Shown here: positions 6,899-14,407 of the stretch, in pieces | Layout: every line of letters starts with the position of its first letter | Position numbering within the stretch: the first letter of the stretch is position 1 | NCBI GenBank assembly: GCA_964548275.1 | Contig: CAZJQI010000049.1 | Coordinates: forward strand, 1-33,209 | Source of the DNA: JAUVUV01 sp964548275 | Lineage (GTDB): Bacteria; Gemmatimonadota; Glassbacteria; GWA2-58-10 | Length of the DNA stretch: 33,209 bases | Reading direction: 5' to 3' | Position numbers and translations under genes: made by a program | Notes under the pieces: model-generated | Databases searched by the model: none | Told to the model about the DNA's origin: nothing | The model's input: only the letters and a program-made list of their open reading frames with translations

Positions 6899-7879
6899 TC
6901 AGTTCAGAATTATCTGTTGAATCTTGTTCAAATCCGCGCGGCCTAACCGGTGCCTGCTGTCTGCGGCAGTGAAAATGTATGTCGGCTCTCTTCCCACGCC
7001 GGCCAGGGAAGGCAACCCGTGTTCGGCGCGTTTCTCCTCGATCATCTTCCATCCCACCCTGTCCAGGGCCACCGGGTCTGTGGAGGCGAGCAGGATTCCT
7101 GCGGGCCAGCTCCACTGCGGCTTGAACGGCGGGCCGCCCTCGTACTGGGCCGTAAAAGCCTCGCATAGGGTGAGCACGTTCTTGCGCCGGATTTTTTCTA
7201 AACAGTTCAGATCGGCTACGTAAGGGTCACCGCGGTTGAGGTGGTATTTATTGGGGTTATGCACAGCGCCGTAATAGTTTTTCATTCCAACCGAGATACC
7301 CACGATACCGTGGTCCTTGAGAACGGGAAGGTTGATCAGCGCCTCGCACCTATCGAGCACGATACTCGAAATCAGGCTTCCGATGCTGCCCTCGACCACC
7401 AGGTCGCGTCCGTAGCCGGCGCGGTCATTTCCCAGACACCAGACTTTCCCTCTGGTTGAAATCTCGAACCCTCCCTTTTTCAAATCGCTGTTCGAGCGCT
7501 CCCAGATGTATATTTTTTCCAAATCGGGAAGATTGTCTACAATCTGGCGGCAGAGCGCATTTACAAAGGCTGGAGAAGAGGAAACCCCCCTGCCCGCCAG
7601 GCAGTTGGGTTTAAGCCCGATTGTTCGCACATCACCGAGCAGTTTGCGCCAGCTCTGTGCCAGGGACGGAGCACCGGTAATCTCACGCACCAGGCGTGCG
7701 ATCATCTCCCCGGCTACTTTCTCATCCGGAACAGTACCTACTTTGGTATATGCCTCATCCCTGGCTATAAGAACCCGGGAGACTCCGTTTTCTTTATCCA
7801 ACCCGGGCGCTGCCCTGCCCCGGCACGTACCGGCTGCCAGGAACAGCATTCCTCGAGCGATAAACTTCCGGCGGCGCAT
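6899..7879 (-). CDS. DUF362-family protein with signal-like N-terminus
   Basis: This 326-residue protein matches the DUF362 family by pattern: IGLKPN (87-92), a central LINLPVLKDH then SVGMKNYYGAV (181-206), and DPVALD (268-273). The family is uncharacterised. Some members carry ferredoxin domains, but this one has no CxxCxxC cluster motif. The N-terminus MRRRKFIARGMLFLAAG resembles a Tat or Sec signal, in keeping with its exported neighbours. It lies 33 bases upstream of the radical SAM gene and 37 bases downstream of the first Memo gene, so all four are one transcription unit. A ribosome-binding site (GAGGGG) lies about 10 bases before the ATG. Context suggests it acts in the same pathway; no activity can be stated. 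Confidence 0.82.
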   Translation of the reverse strand: MRRRKFIARGMLFLAAGTCRGRAAPGLDKENGVSRVLIARDEAYTKVGTVPDEKVAGEMIARLVREITGAPSLAQSWRKLLGDVRTIGLKPNCLAGRGVSSSPAFVNALCRQIVDNLPDLEKIYIWERSNSDLKKGGFEISTRGKVWCLGNDRAGYGRDLVVEGSIGSLISSIVLDRCEALINLPVLKDHGIVGISVGMKNYYGAVHNPNKYHLNRGDPYVADLNCLEKIRRKNVLTLCEAFTAQYEGGPPFKPQWSWPAGILLASTDPVALDRVGWKMIEEKRAEHGLPSLAGVGREPTYIFTAADSRHRLGRADLNKIQQIILN

Positions 7880-7916
7880 AATCTTAATACCCCTCGAACT
7901 GATTACCCATTAGAAC

Positions 7917-8756
7917 TTACTTGCAAAAAATCCCTGCCGTATAGCCGACTACCTGGCTGAAATCGCCGGAGGTTTCGCCGCTGGTGGCATAGTGGATGTT
8001 TTCTGCAGCGGTCGCCCCCAGGTCCCGGGCTGCGTACATAGCCGCAGCCATCGGGCCTGCGCCACAGGCCTCGGACTTGTGCCTGGCGATATCACTCAGC
8101 AGCCCGTCAGGATCGAAACCGTCGATCCTCTCCACCACTCCCATATCCAACGATTGGGCCTTCTCATGAGTGTGAAAATGGCTCAGGTCGCTGGAAGCCA
8201 CAATCAGTGCATTCCTACCGGCAAGCACCTCCGCCAGAGCCTTCCCCAGAGCCAGGCAGCAGTCCCGGCTCTGGCTTCCCATCACCACTGGCACGAGCCT
8301 GAACGAGCCCAATACCACCTGAAGAAACGGCAGGTGTACCTCGAGGGCATGCTCTGAACTGTAAATATGCCCCTCTCCGCTGGCGCGCACCGAGCTTTCC
8401 GGGTGCTTGTCAAGCGCGGAAACACTCTCCTCGTCCACGGGCACTAAACCGAGCGGCGTTTCATAGCCCTGGCCGGAGAAAACGCTGCTGAAGTCGAAAT
8501 ATTCCCGGTGCGCCGGGCTGATAACCACGACAGTGTCGTAGTCCTTGCCCTGCACCTGGCGGTAAGCATAGGCAGCCACCGGGCCGGAGTACATATACCC
8601 CGCGTGAGGCGCAATCAGTGCCACGATATCTTTGTCAGACCTGTCTACCGTAACCCGTTCAAGGTATGACTCGATCTCTTCTTTGAGCCGCTTAGAGTCG
8701 GCAGGATAAAATGTGCCGGCCACGGCAGGCTTACGGATAGCTGCAGCCTTGTCCAT
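7917..8756 (-). CDS. amrB: Memo-family protein (AmmeMemoRadiSam system protein B), no signal peptide seen
   Basis: This 279-residue protein is a single Memo domain opening with IRKPAVAGTFYPAD. The putative metal ligands are conserved: H51 (APHAGY), H83 (SPAHREYF), H193 (SSDLSHFH) and C231 (EACG). It is a paralogue of the N-terminal half of the fusion at 4221-5738 but has no signal peptide and no AMMECR1 part. I chose the ATG at 8756 because GGAGGAA (8765-8771) sits 8 bases upstream. A longer reading from 8792 adds 12 residues with no ribosome-binding site. It is the first gene of the operon, with a promoter-like pair at 8817-8845. A cytoplasmic location is inferred from the missing signal. 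Confidence 0.9.
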   Translation of the reverse strand: MDKAAAIRKPAVAGTFYPADSKRLKEEIESYLERVTVDRSDKDIVALIAPHAGYMYSGPVAAYAYRQVQGKDYDTVVVISPAHREYFDFSSVFSGQGYETPLGLVPVDEESVSALDKHPESSVRASGEGHIYSSEHALEVHLPFLQVVLGSFRLVPVVMGSQSRDCCLALGKALAEVLAGRNALIVASSDLSHFHTHEKAQSLDMGVVERIDGFDPDGLLSDIARHKSEACGAGPMAAAMYAARDLGATAAENIHYATSGETSGDFSQVVGYTAGIFCK

Positions 8757-8816
8757 CTGAACAGTTCCTCCATCAAGAAAGCCATCTGGCAATTAGCTGT
8801 CAAAAAGGACTAAATT

Positions 8817-8845
8817 ATAATATGTTTGGCTTTCTTATAAATCAA
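8817..8845 (-). promoter_or_regulatory. Probable promoter of the AmmeMemoRadiSam operon
   Basis: On the minus strand TTGATT (8845-8840) is followed by a 17-base spacer and TATTAT (8822-8817). An overlapping TATAAT (8819-8814) is present too but would need a 20-base spacer. The start codon lies about 60 bases downstream. Confidence 0.5.
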
Positions 8846-8919
8846 GCCTGTGTTTGTTCAGGATACGATGGGATTCTTGCCCAAACGGCTGCTGAAGATA
8901 ACAGCACCTGTTTTTGATT

Positions 8920-8947
8920 CCTACTTTTGTTCATGCACAAAAGTAGG
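8920..8947. repeat. Hairpin with 11-bp perfect arms
   Basis: CCTACTTTTGT (8920-8930) and ACAAAAGTAGG (8937-8947) are exact inverse complements around a 6-base loop. The flanks are T-rich on the left (TTTTTG, 8911-8916) and A-rich on the right (CAAAAAG). The same style of sequence occurs as intergenic repeats in other bacteria (recollection, not checked). Confidence 0.6.
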
Positions 8948-9256
8948 CAAAAAGCGTCTCGCACGCCGCAACTCGCCAGAGTCGGCGACTTTTAGTAGCC
9001 TGCGTTGTCTGCCCAGGGAAAACCACGCTCTATAGTTGCTCGCCTGCGCGAAAGAACGCGCAATGGCATGCCGGCCTGTAGTGGCTATTCCCTGACTATC
9101 ATGGAAATTGCAAGCTCTACACACGCTCCTCTTGCCTGGCTCGAACAGGCGGCCCCGGGTGCGGCCTGCGGCCGCTGGGGGAAAGTACTGAAATACTAAG
9201 GGTAATGCTAGAGGCGTGTTGATAAATCGATAAGTATGTCTTTAACCCTGGACGCC

Positions 9257-9284
9257 GTAGGGACACGGCGCGCCGTGTCCCTAC
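9257..9284. repeat. 28-bp perfect palindrome, GTAGGG...CCCTAC family
   Basis: GTAGGGACACGGCG (9257-9270) is followed immediately by its exact inverse complement (9271-9284), with no loop. The tips match those of the compound palindrome at 1580-1632, so the two are likely copies of one dispersed repeat family. Confidence 0.75.
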
Positions 9285-9490
9285 ACAAGCTATCGTTTCT
9301 TAAACAGTTTCAATTCAACCCGGACATTGTTTCGTTTTTCTACAAAAGGAAATCGATGAAATTTCAACACCTTTCTAGTCCTTTGAAAAAATGATAAGAC
9401 TGAAACTGGTTTGTTTTCCGGAAAAATCCAGTCCACCAAATAAATCTCAAATTTAAACGGACAGTATTGAATCCTGGTAGAGACCCGCTA

Positions 9491-9530
9491 AGAAAGCGAA
9501 TCAGGGCGCTGCTGGGGGGATTCGCTTTCT
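9491..9530 (-). terminator. 3' hairpin of the PHP-Lrp-GTPase-racemase operon
   Basis: AGAAAGCGAATC (9491-9502) and GATTCGCTTTCT (9519-9530) are perfect 12-bp inverse complements around a 16-base loop. The stem begins inside the stop codon of the racemase-family gene (9529-9531). There is no clean U-tract after it, only TTAGCG, so it may stabilise the 3' end rather than terminate on its own. Confidence 0.55.
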
Positions 9531-10308
9531 ACTGATCAGTGAGCGGCTTGAGCCTGTCCGGGGCGGCGAGAGTTATCAGGGCTCTGGCGGTTATTTCCGT
9601 GGGATCGACAAGCTCTACACCCTGCAGAGACCGCTGCGGAAGAGCCAGGGGAAGTTCGGTGCAGCCAAGAATCACCAGCCTGGCGCCTTTCCGGGCCAGA
9701 TGCCCGACCGCTGTCCGGCAGTCCTCGCGGGCGCGATCAGTAACCGGGTTTGAGAAAGCCTTGATTCCATAGCTTTTATCATAGATCGCCTGATGTACGA
9801 GCTTCACTATTTCAGTCGATGGTGTTACCAGTTCTATATGACCAGGGCATTCCTCACACAGCCGGTTGTAGACTCCCGTGGCAATCGCGCCCTCAGTTGC
9901 CAGGAGCCCTGCTTTTACACCTGATCTGAATCTATCGCGGATAAAAGAGGCGGTTTCCTGGATCATATCCACAAGTTTTATCCCCAGGCCTTGCTCCTGG
10001 ATTCTCTCTCTCAGCGGGCCGATTATCTTGTTGCTGTGGGCCGTGTTGCAAGCAATCGCCGCCAGGGTGGCCCCGGCTGCGCCAAGCGCGCAAAGGGCCT
10101 CGAACAAGCCATCAGCAGGATTTTTATCCTCGCCTCCCAGCAGGTATTCAGTCCTGTCCGTTACTCGTTTTCCAGCAGAGAACAGCAGAACCTCAAGATG
10201 GTCCTGGTCTGTGCCGTTGGTGAGAGTGCTGTCGAATATTTTCCGGTTCAGGTCCAGCCCGGCGTATGGCCCGACACCGCCGACTATACCGATAATCGGT
10301 GTTTCCAT
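9529..10308 (-). CDS. Aspartate/glutamate racemase-family protein
   Basis: This 259-residue protein has the two-cysteine signature of cofactor-independent Asp/Glu racemases: C87 in IACNTAH and C216 in LGCTELP, with GIVGGVGPYAG at residues 7-17. The family interconverts L- and D-amino acids by a two-base mechanism; which amino acid is used here cannot be read from sequence. It has no signal peptide, so it should be cytoplasmic. It is the last gene of a four-gene unit, 59 bases after the GTPase gene. The ribosome-binding site before ATG 10308 is weak. A possible role is D-amino acid supply to the cell wall, but a dedicated MurI is not excluded elsewhere. Confidence 0.88.
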   Translation of the reverse strand: METPIIGIVGGVGPYAGLDLNRKIFDSTLTNGTDQDHLEVLLFSAGKRVTDRTEYLLGGEDKNPADGLFEALCALGAAGATLAAIACNTAHSNKIIGPLRERIQEQGLGIKLVDMIQETASFIRDRFRSGVKAGLLATEGAIATGVYNRLCEECPGHIELVTPSTEIVKLVHQAIYDKSYGIKAFSNPVTDRAREDCRTAVGHLARKGARLVILGCTELPLALPQRSLQGVELVDPTEITARALITLAAPDRLKPLTDQ

Positions 10309-10367
10309 TTAAGAGGCTCTTCGTTAAATTTAACAGCCAGTTGCGCTTATCGCGGCCTGCCGCGACC

Positions 10368-11360
10368 TTAGAGGTGCAATTCCAGGATATCACCATCCGA
10401 AAGCGGTTCATCGCGGTTAACCATCTGACCGTCATACTTGCTCTGGCTCCAGATACGCGCATACTTGAATTTCCCGGCCAACTCCCTGTGCACCGCCTCG
10501 GCGAAATCACTCACCGTGCTTCCTGCTGGCAAAACATAAGGTTCTTCCAGATCCGCCTTGCGTCCCGGAGTTTTCGAGTAAACCCGGATTACATTCAGCA
10601 CGCCGAATAATTCATCTCTTAGTGTTTCAGCCTCCCTGCCTGTTGCAGCGGAAACCGGGAACACCGGCAACTCGACCTCGATAAGCTGCCGGAAGACCTC
10701 GTAGTTCTCCTCTGAGGCCTCATCATCCACTTTGTTGCAGGCCACGATCATCGGCCTGTAAAGGGCTGCGGGCACCCTTTCCTTCTCTGGGATTTCCTCG
10801 GTCCTTCCCGGCAGAAGGCGGCGGTTTTCAATATGCTTCAGAGTAAATTCGAGCTGTGCCAGTGGATCGGCGCTGATATCGACCACCAGCAGAATTGCCT
10901 CGGCGGCTTTAAGCAAGTCCATCACCCAGTGTTCCTCGTGTTCCTCAGAGACGGGCGGCAAGTCTATCAACTGAATCTTGATATCCTTGTACGGCATCAT
11001 CGCTGCCTGGGGTACCCTGGTAGTAAATGGATAGGCTGCGATTTCGGGTTCGGCATTGGTGAGAGCTTTAACTATCGAGGATTTGCCGGTGTTCGGCATC
11101 CCGGCCAGGACCACCTGCCCTGCGCCTTCCTTTCTGATCTTAAAAGAGTGCCCTTTGCGGGTTTTCGCCGTATCCTTTTTCTCCTGCTCACGGAGCTTGG
11201 AAAGCCTTTTTCGCAAGTCGCCCTGAAGATGGTCTGTGCCCTTGTGCTTGGGGATTACTCTAAGCATTTCCTCCAGGCAATGAATCTTTTCCTCTATTGT
11301 CCTGGCTTCCTTGAAAGCCTGTTCGGCAGCCAGGTACTGGGGAGTCAGGTTGGCCGGCAT
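10368..11360 (-). CDS. DRG/Obg-like GTPase with C-terminal TGS domain
   Basis: This 330-residue protein has a helical N-terminal part (1-75), then a GTPase domain with P-loop GMPNTGKS (87-94), G4 NKVD (209-212) and G5 SAA (237-239). A TGS domain follows from about residue 256, ending SDGDILELHL. This layout matches the DRG group, typical of archaea and eukaryotes, and related Obg-like proteins, which act around ribosomes. The G3 motif, normally DxPG, reads DLPP (133-136), so the glycine is replaced. The start has AGGGGAA about 8 bases upstream. It sits 18 bases after the Lrp-domain gene. A translation-associated role is inferred from the family only. Confidence 0.85.
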   Translation of the reverse strand: MPANLTPQYLAAEQAFKEARTIEEKIHCLEEMLRVIPKHKGTDHLQGDLRKRLSKLREQEKKDTAKTRKGHSFKIRKEGAGQVVLAGMPNTGKSSIVKALTNAEPEIAAYPFTTRVPQAAMMPYKDIKIQLIDLPPVSEEHEEHWVMDLLKAAEAILLVVDISADPLAQLEFTLKHIENRRLLPGRTEEIPEKERVPAALYRPMIVACNKVDDEASEENYEVFRQLIEVELPVFPVSAATGREAETLRDELFGVLNVIRVYSKTPGRKADLEEPYVLPAGSTVSDFAEAVHRELAGKFKYARIWSQSKYDGQMVNRDEPLSDGDILELHL

Positions 11361-11378
11361 TACGTCTTTCCCCTGGTT

Positions 11379-11669
11379 TCAGGCCTCTTTCGGGCCATAT
11401 CCGATGGAAAACATTCTCTCCAAATCATGCTTGGAGTAGACCTTGAAGGCAAACATTGTTTCCGAGGTCTTTATGCCACCGATTGTAAGCAGATGGCCGG
11501 TGACGATATCCGCCAGGTGTTCATTATCCTTGGCCCGGATGACTGCGATCAGGTCGAACCTGCCGCTGACTGAATACACCTCAGAAATACCGTCAATCTC
11601 GGTGATTTCTTCCGCAACGGAATTGATTTTATCGCGTTCCACAGTCAAAAACACAAAACCGGTGACCAT
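11379..11669 (-). CDS. Stand-alone Lrp/AsnC ligand-binding (RAM) domain protein
   Basis: This 96-residue protein resembles the effector-binding half of Lrp/AsnC regulators (GFVFLTVERDKINSVAEEI, then VSGRFDLIAVIRAKD, and a repeat beta-alpha-beta pattern). It has no helix-turn-helix DNA-binding half. Single-domain members form rings that bind small molecules, often amino acids. AGGAGA lies upstream of the ATG at 11669. It is placed between the PHP phosphoesterase and the GTPase, and could sense an amino acid for the operon; a partner is not evident. Confidence 0.85.
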   Translation of the reverse strand: MVTGFVFLTVERDKINSVAEEITEIDGISEVYSVSGRFDLIAVIRAKDNEHLADIVTGHLLTIGGIKTSETMFAFKVYSKHDLERMFSIGYGPKEA

Positions 11670-11749
11670 TTTGTCTCTCCTTTGAAACGGACAATCGGGC
11701 TTCTGATTTGAAAAAATGTTCTTTTGCCTAGTGCAAAATCATTGGAAAT

Positions 11750-12634
11750 TCATCCTTCCTGGAGCTTCAGGGCGCGCGCCTCCAGTCTTTCCAAGACATG
11801 CGGTTCTATCCCGAAGCTTCCAGGCTTCCGGCCTTTCTCTATGGATTCGAAAAAGCGTCCGTGGTAGTCCGAGCCGCCGGTGGGTATGAGATCGAACTCC
11901 AGGCAAGTCTCATGAAGGAGTCTGCGTGCGCGGGAGCCATGCTTGGGCGTGATTACCTCAAGCCCTACAATCCCCTCCCTTTTCAGCCTCTGCACCTCCT
12001 CTCGGTCGATATCCGAACACCCCTGCAATGGGTGTGCCCAGACCGGAACACCCCCTGCGGAGAGGATCAGACTGATCGCGCCTGCGGCATCTATGAAAAG
12101 CCCTTTGCGGGCGAATTCGGTGAAAAAGTTCACCAGGTAATCCGGATCACCGAAAAAGCTCACCGCCGCGGGGCTGTCGAAATCCGGTTCCGGGAGAATC
12201 CCCTTAACGTACATTATATCGAGAAGGTGGGATATATTCGCAATGCCCTCCCCGGTGCGCCAGGCAAGCTCCTGTTCGGTAACTCTCAGGCCCCTGCCAC
12301 GGAGTCTCTCCAATATCTTGCACATGAAAGCCCAGGATTGTTTCTTCAAGCTTGAAAGATACTCGTAAAGCTCGCTTTCTACCGGCTGAATGAAATAGCC
12401 CAGAATATGATAGCCTTCCACTGTGGTCAGTTCCACACCGGGAATAACCCTGAGGCCGAACTTTTCACCGGCTTTCACACCGGCGATATTCGAGGCAGTG
12501 TTGTCATGGTCGGTAATGGCGATGGCTTCTAAACCGAGAGAGACCGCCAGCCGGACAATCTCTCCGGGCCGATATCCACCGTCCGAGGCGGTTGTATGCA
12601 GATGCAAATCGCAAAGATATTTCGGCGCATTCAC
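11750..12634 (-). CDS. PHP-domain metal-dependent phosphoesterase
   Basis: This 294-residue protein has the PHP motifs DLHLHTTASDG (9-19), ITDHDN (40-45), a glutamate in IPGVELTT (E68), VWAHPLQG, and TGGSDYHG near the C-terminus. These residues bind the metal cluster. The overall length and layout resemble the YciV/RNase AM group that acts on 3',5'-nucleoside bisphosphates or RNA 5' ends, but substrate cannot be assigned. It has no signal peptide. It is the first gene of its operon, about 33 bases downstream of the expected transcription start from the promoter at 12674-12702. Confidence 0.88.
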   Translation of the reverse strand: MNAPKYLCDLHLHTTASDGGYRPGEIVRLAVSLGLEAIAITDHDNTASNIAGVKAGEKFGLRVIPGVELTTVEGYHILGYFIQPVESELYEYLSSLKKQSWAFMCKILERLRGRGLRVTEQELAWRTGEGIANISHLLDIMYVKGILPEPDFDSPAAVSFFGDPDYLVNFFTEFARKGLFIDAAGAISLILSAGGVPVWAHPLQGCSDIDREEVQRLKREGIVGLEVITPKHGSRARRLLHETCLEFDLIPTGGSDYHGRFFESIEKGRKPGSFGIEPHVLERLEARALKLQEG

Positions 12635-12673
12635 AGCGGGTGATTTCCTTTGAAAGTTAGAGAGATTTTTGTT

Positions 12674-12702
12674 ATTATATGGCCCGTTAACTGCAGTGTC
12701 AA
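12674..12702 (-). promoter_or_regulatory. Perfect consensus sigma-70 promoter for the PHP operon
   Basis: On the minus strand TTGACA (12702-12697), a 17-base spacer, then TATAAT (12679-12674). Both hexamers match the consensus exactly and the spacing is optimal. The PHP gene starts 40 bases downstream. Confidence 0.8.
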
Positions 12703-12723
12703 CAATGGTGGATTACCCTTTGT

Positions 12724-12797
12724 CGAGAATCTGCCCATAAGCGCAACTTATATATAATTCACCCGTTTTTCGATCAGAAAGATCTGGCAGATTCTCG
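12724..12797. promoter_or_regulatory. 12-bp inverted repeat upstream of metF
   Basis: CGAGAATCTGCC (12724-12735) and GGCAGATTCTCG (12786-12797) are exact inverse complements, 50 bases apart, ending about 50 bases before the metF start. A TATAAT (12753-12758) lies between the arms, without a good -35 box at 17 bases. It could be a pair of operator half-sites, a leader hairpin, or a short mobile repeat. Confidence 0.5.
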
Positions 12798-12848
12798 GCC
12801 AATTGCCTGCTTCGTGCAGGTTAAAACCTGTTCCCCGGCTGATTAAAG

Positions 12849-14405
12849 ATGGAAAACCGTTTCAAGGAAAAACTGACCCAGACTGAGGACTTTGTCATCT
12901 CCGTTGAGCTTGTCCCCACCCGTGGCTTTATACGTAAGGATTTCGAGGAACTTATCGCCTTTACCGAGGCAGCGGTGGAATACGGCAAAATCGACGTGTT
13001 GAGCCTGACCGACAACCCCGGCGGCAACCCGCGCCTGGCTCCCGACATGCTCGGCCTTGACATTCTCAAAAAGGGGATGAGCCCCCTGGTTCACCTGAGC
13101 TGCAAGGACCACAACCGCAACGGACTGGAAAGCCGGGCCTTCCAACTCAACCGCATGGGAGTGGAAAACGTGCTGGCTCTCACCGGCGACTACCCGGTGG
13201 ACGGCTACCAGGGCGTAGCCAAGCCCTCATTCGACCTGGACTCGGTCGGCATGGTCAGGATGCTTACCGAGATGAACAAGGGGCTGAAAGTACCCCTGCC
13301 CAAACCGGGAAAATTCCAGGACCTGGATGCGACAAACTTTTTTATCGGCGCCTGTGTAAGCCCGTTCAAAAGGCACCGCAGCGAACTTCTGGGACAGTAT
13401 ATCAAGCTGGAAAAAAAGATAGAAAACGGAGCAAAATTCATCATTACCCAGCTCGGCTACGACATGCGCAAGTTCGACGAGCTGCTTGGCTACATGAAGG
13501 CAAACAACCTTGATTTGCCAGTGCTGGGCAATGTCTATGTGCTGCACTGCTTCGTTTCCCGGATCATGAACCAGAACGGATTGCCCGGCTGTGTGGTCAC
13601 CGACGAGCTTCTGGAGTTTGTCAAAAAGCATGGGAAAGCCGACGACAAGGGCAAGGCCGCATTCCTCGAGTTCGCCGCCAAACAGGTGGCTGTACTTCGC
13701 GGGCTCGGCTTCCGGGGCGTACATCTCGGCGGTTTCAATCTGAGTTTCGAGGACAAGCGAAAAATAATCGACACCTCCGAGCAAATAGCCGGTGACTGGC
13801 GTTCGTTCGTAAAAGAGATCCACTATCCGCAAACCGGTGAGTTCTTTTATTTCAGACCCGATCCCGAGACAGGGCTGAATACTGACGAGCCTGCCGAATC
13901 CGGCACCGGAGACCGCCAGATGGGGTCGAGAATCAATTACGGGATAATGAAATTAATCCACGCCCGGTTTTTCACACCTGATACAGCCGGTTTCAAGCTG
14001 GCCAAAGGGGTATGCAGCCGCTTGGACAAATCTCCGGCTGCAAGCCATGTATTCGAAAAACTGGAGCATGCTATCAAATGGCTGACCAACAACTGCCAGG
14101 GCTGCGGAGACTGCTCTCTGGCCGAGCTGGCCTTTCTCTGCCCTGAGGCCGACTGTCCCAAGGGCATGCGCAACGGCCCATGCGGCGGCTCTTTCGACGG
14201 GATCTGCGAACTGCAGGACCGGGAATGCCTCTGGATGAAAGTGATAAACAGGCTGGACAAGGACGGGGAACTGGAAAAGCTAAAAACTTCAGAGCCGATC
14301 TACTTCGATGCTTCGCTTCAAGACACCTCATCCTGGATCAATTTCTACCTGGGGCGGGACCATGTAAAAACAGGCGCTGAGGAGAAAAAGGAGAAGAAAG
14401 ATTAG
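12849..14405 (+). CDS. metF: Methylenetetrahydrofolate reductase, MetF-MetV fusion
   Basis: This 518-residue protein has an N-terminal MetF barrel (about 1-320; SVELVPTRG at 18-26 with the likely catalytic Glu20, LTGDYP at 111-116). Its C-terminal cysteine-rich MetV-type domain (about 365-500) contains NCQGCGDC (C416, C419, C422), then C431, C436, C445, C453 and C460. It interconverts methylene- and methyl-tetrahydrofolate, feeding methionine synthesis or the methyl branch of the Wood-Ljungdahl pathway. In many anaerobes MetV is a separate zinc-binding partner; here it is fused. No FAD-to-NADPH partner is nearby. The start ATG at 12849 has no clear ribosome-binding site. It is the only plus-strand gene between 1.5 and 33 kb and ends 2 bases from the convergent transporter gene. 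Confidence 0.92.
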   Translation: MENRFKEKLTQTEDFVISVELVPTRGFIRKDFEELIAFTEAAVEYGKIDVLSLTDNPGGNPRLAPDMLGLDILKKGMSPLVHLSCKDHNRNGLESRAFQLNRMGVENVLALTGDYPVDGYQGVAKPSFDLDSVGMVRMLTEMNKGLKVPLPKPGKFQDLDATNFFIGACVSPFKRHRSELLGQYIKLEKKIENGAKFIITQLGYDMRKFDELLGYMKANNLDLPVLGNVYVLHCFVSRIMNQNGLPGCVVTDELLEFVKKHGKADDKGKAAFLEFAAKQVAVLRGLGFRGVHLGGFNLSFEDKRKIIDTSEQIAGDWRSFVKEIHYPQTGEFFYFRPDPETGLNTDEPAESGTGDRQMGSRINYGIMKLIHARFFTPDTAGFKLAKGVCSRLDKSPAASHVFEKLEHAIKWLTNNCQGCGDCSLAELAFLCPEADCPKGMRNGPCGGSFDGICELQDRECLWMKVINRLDKDGELEKLKTSEPIYFDASLQDTSSWINFYLGRDHVKTGAEEKKEKKD

Positions 14406-14407
14406 GA

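Larger units (their letters stand above)
8846..9490. other. Long intergenic region holding palindromes but no supported gene
   Basis: About 650 bases lie between the two minus-strand operons. I found no reading frame with family resemblance or a credible ribosome-binding site. Contents that stand out are the hairpin at 8920-8947 and the perfect palindrome at 9257-9284. The part from about 9290 to 9490 is AT-rich and shows nothing further. Confidence 0.5.

Noticed and set aside
8921..9124. Minus-strand 67-codon frame ending LPTFVHEQK
   Set aside because: It reads through the hairpin repeat at 8920-8947, has no ribosome-binding site and no domain; more likely a repeat by-product.
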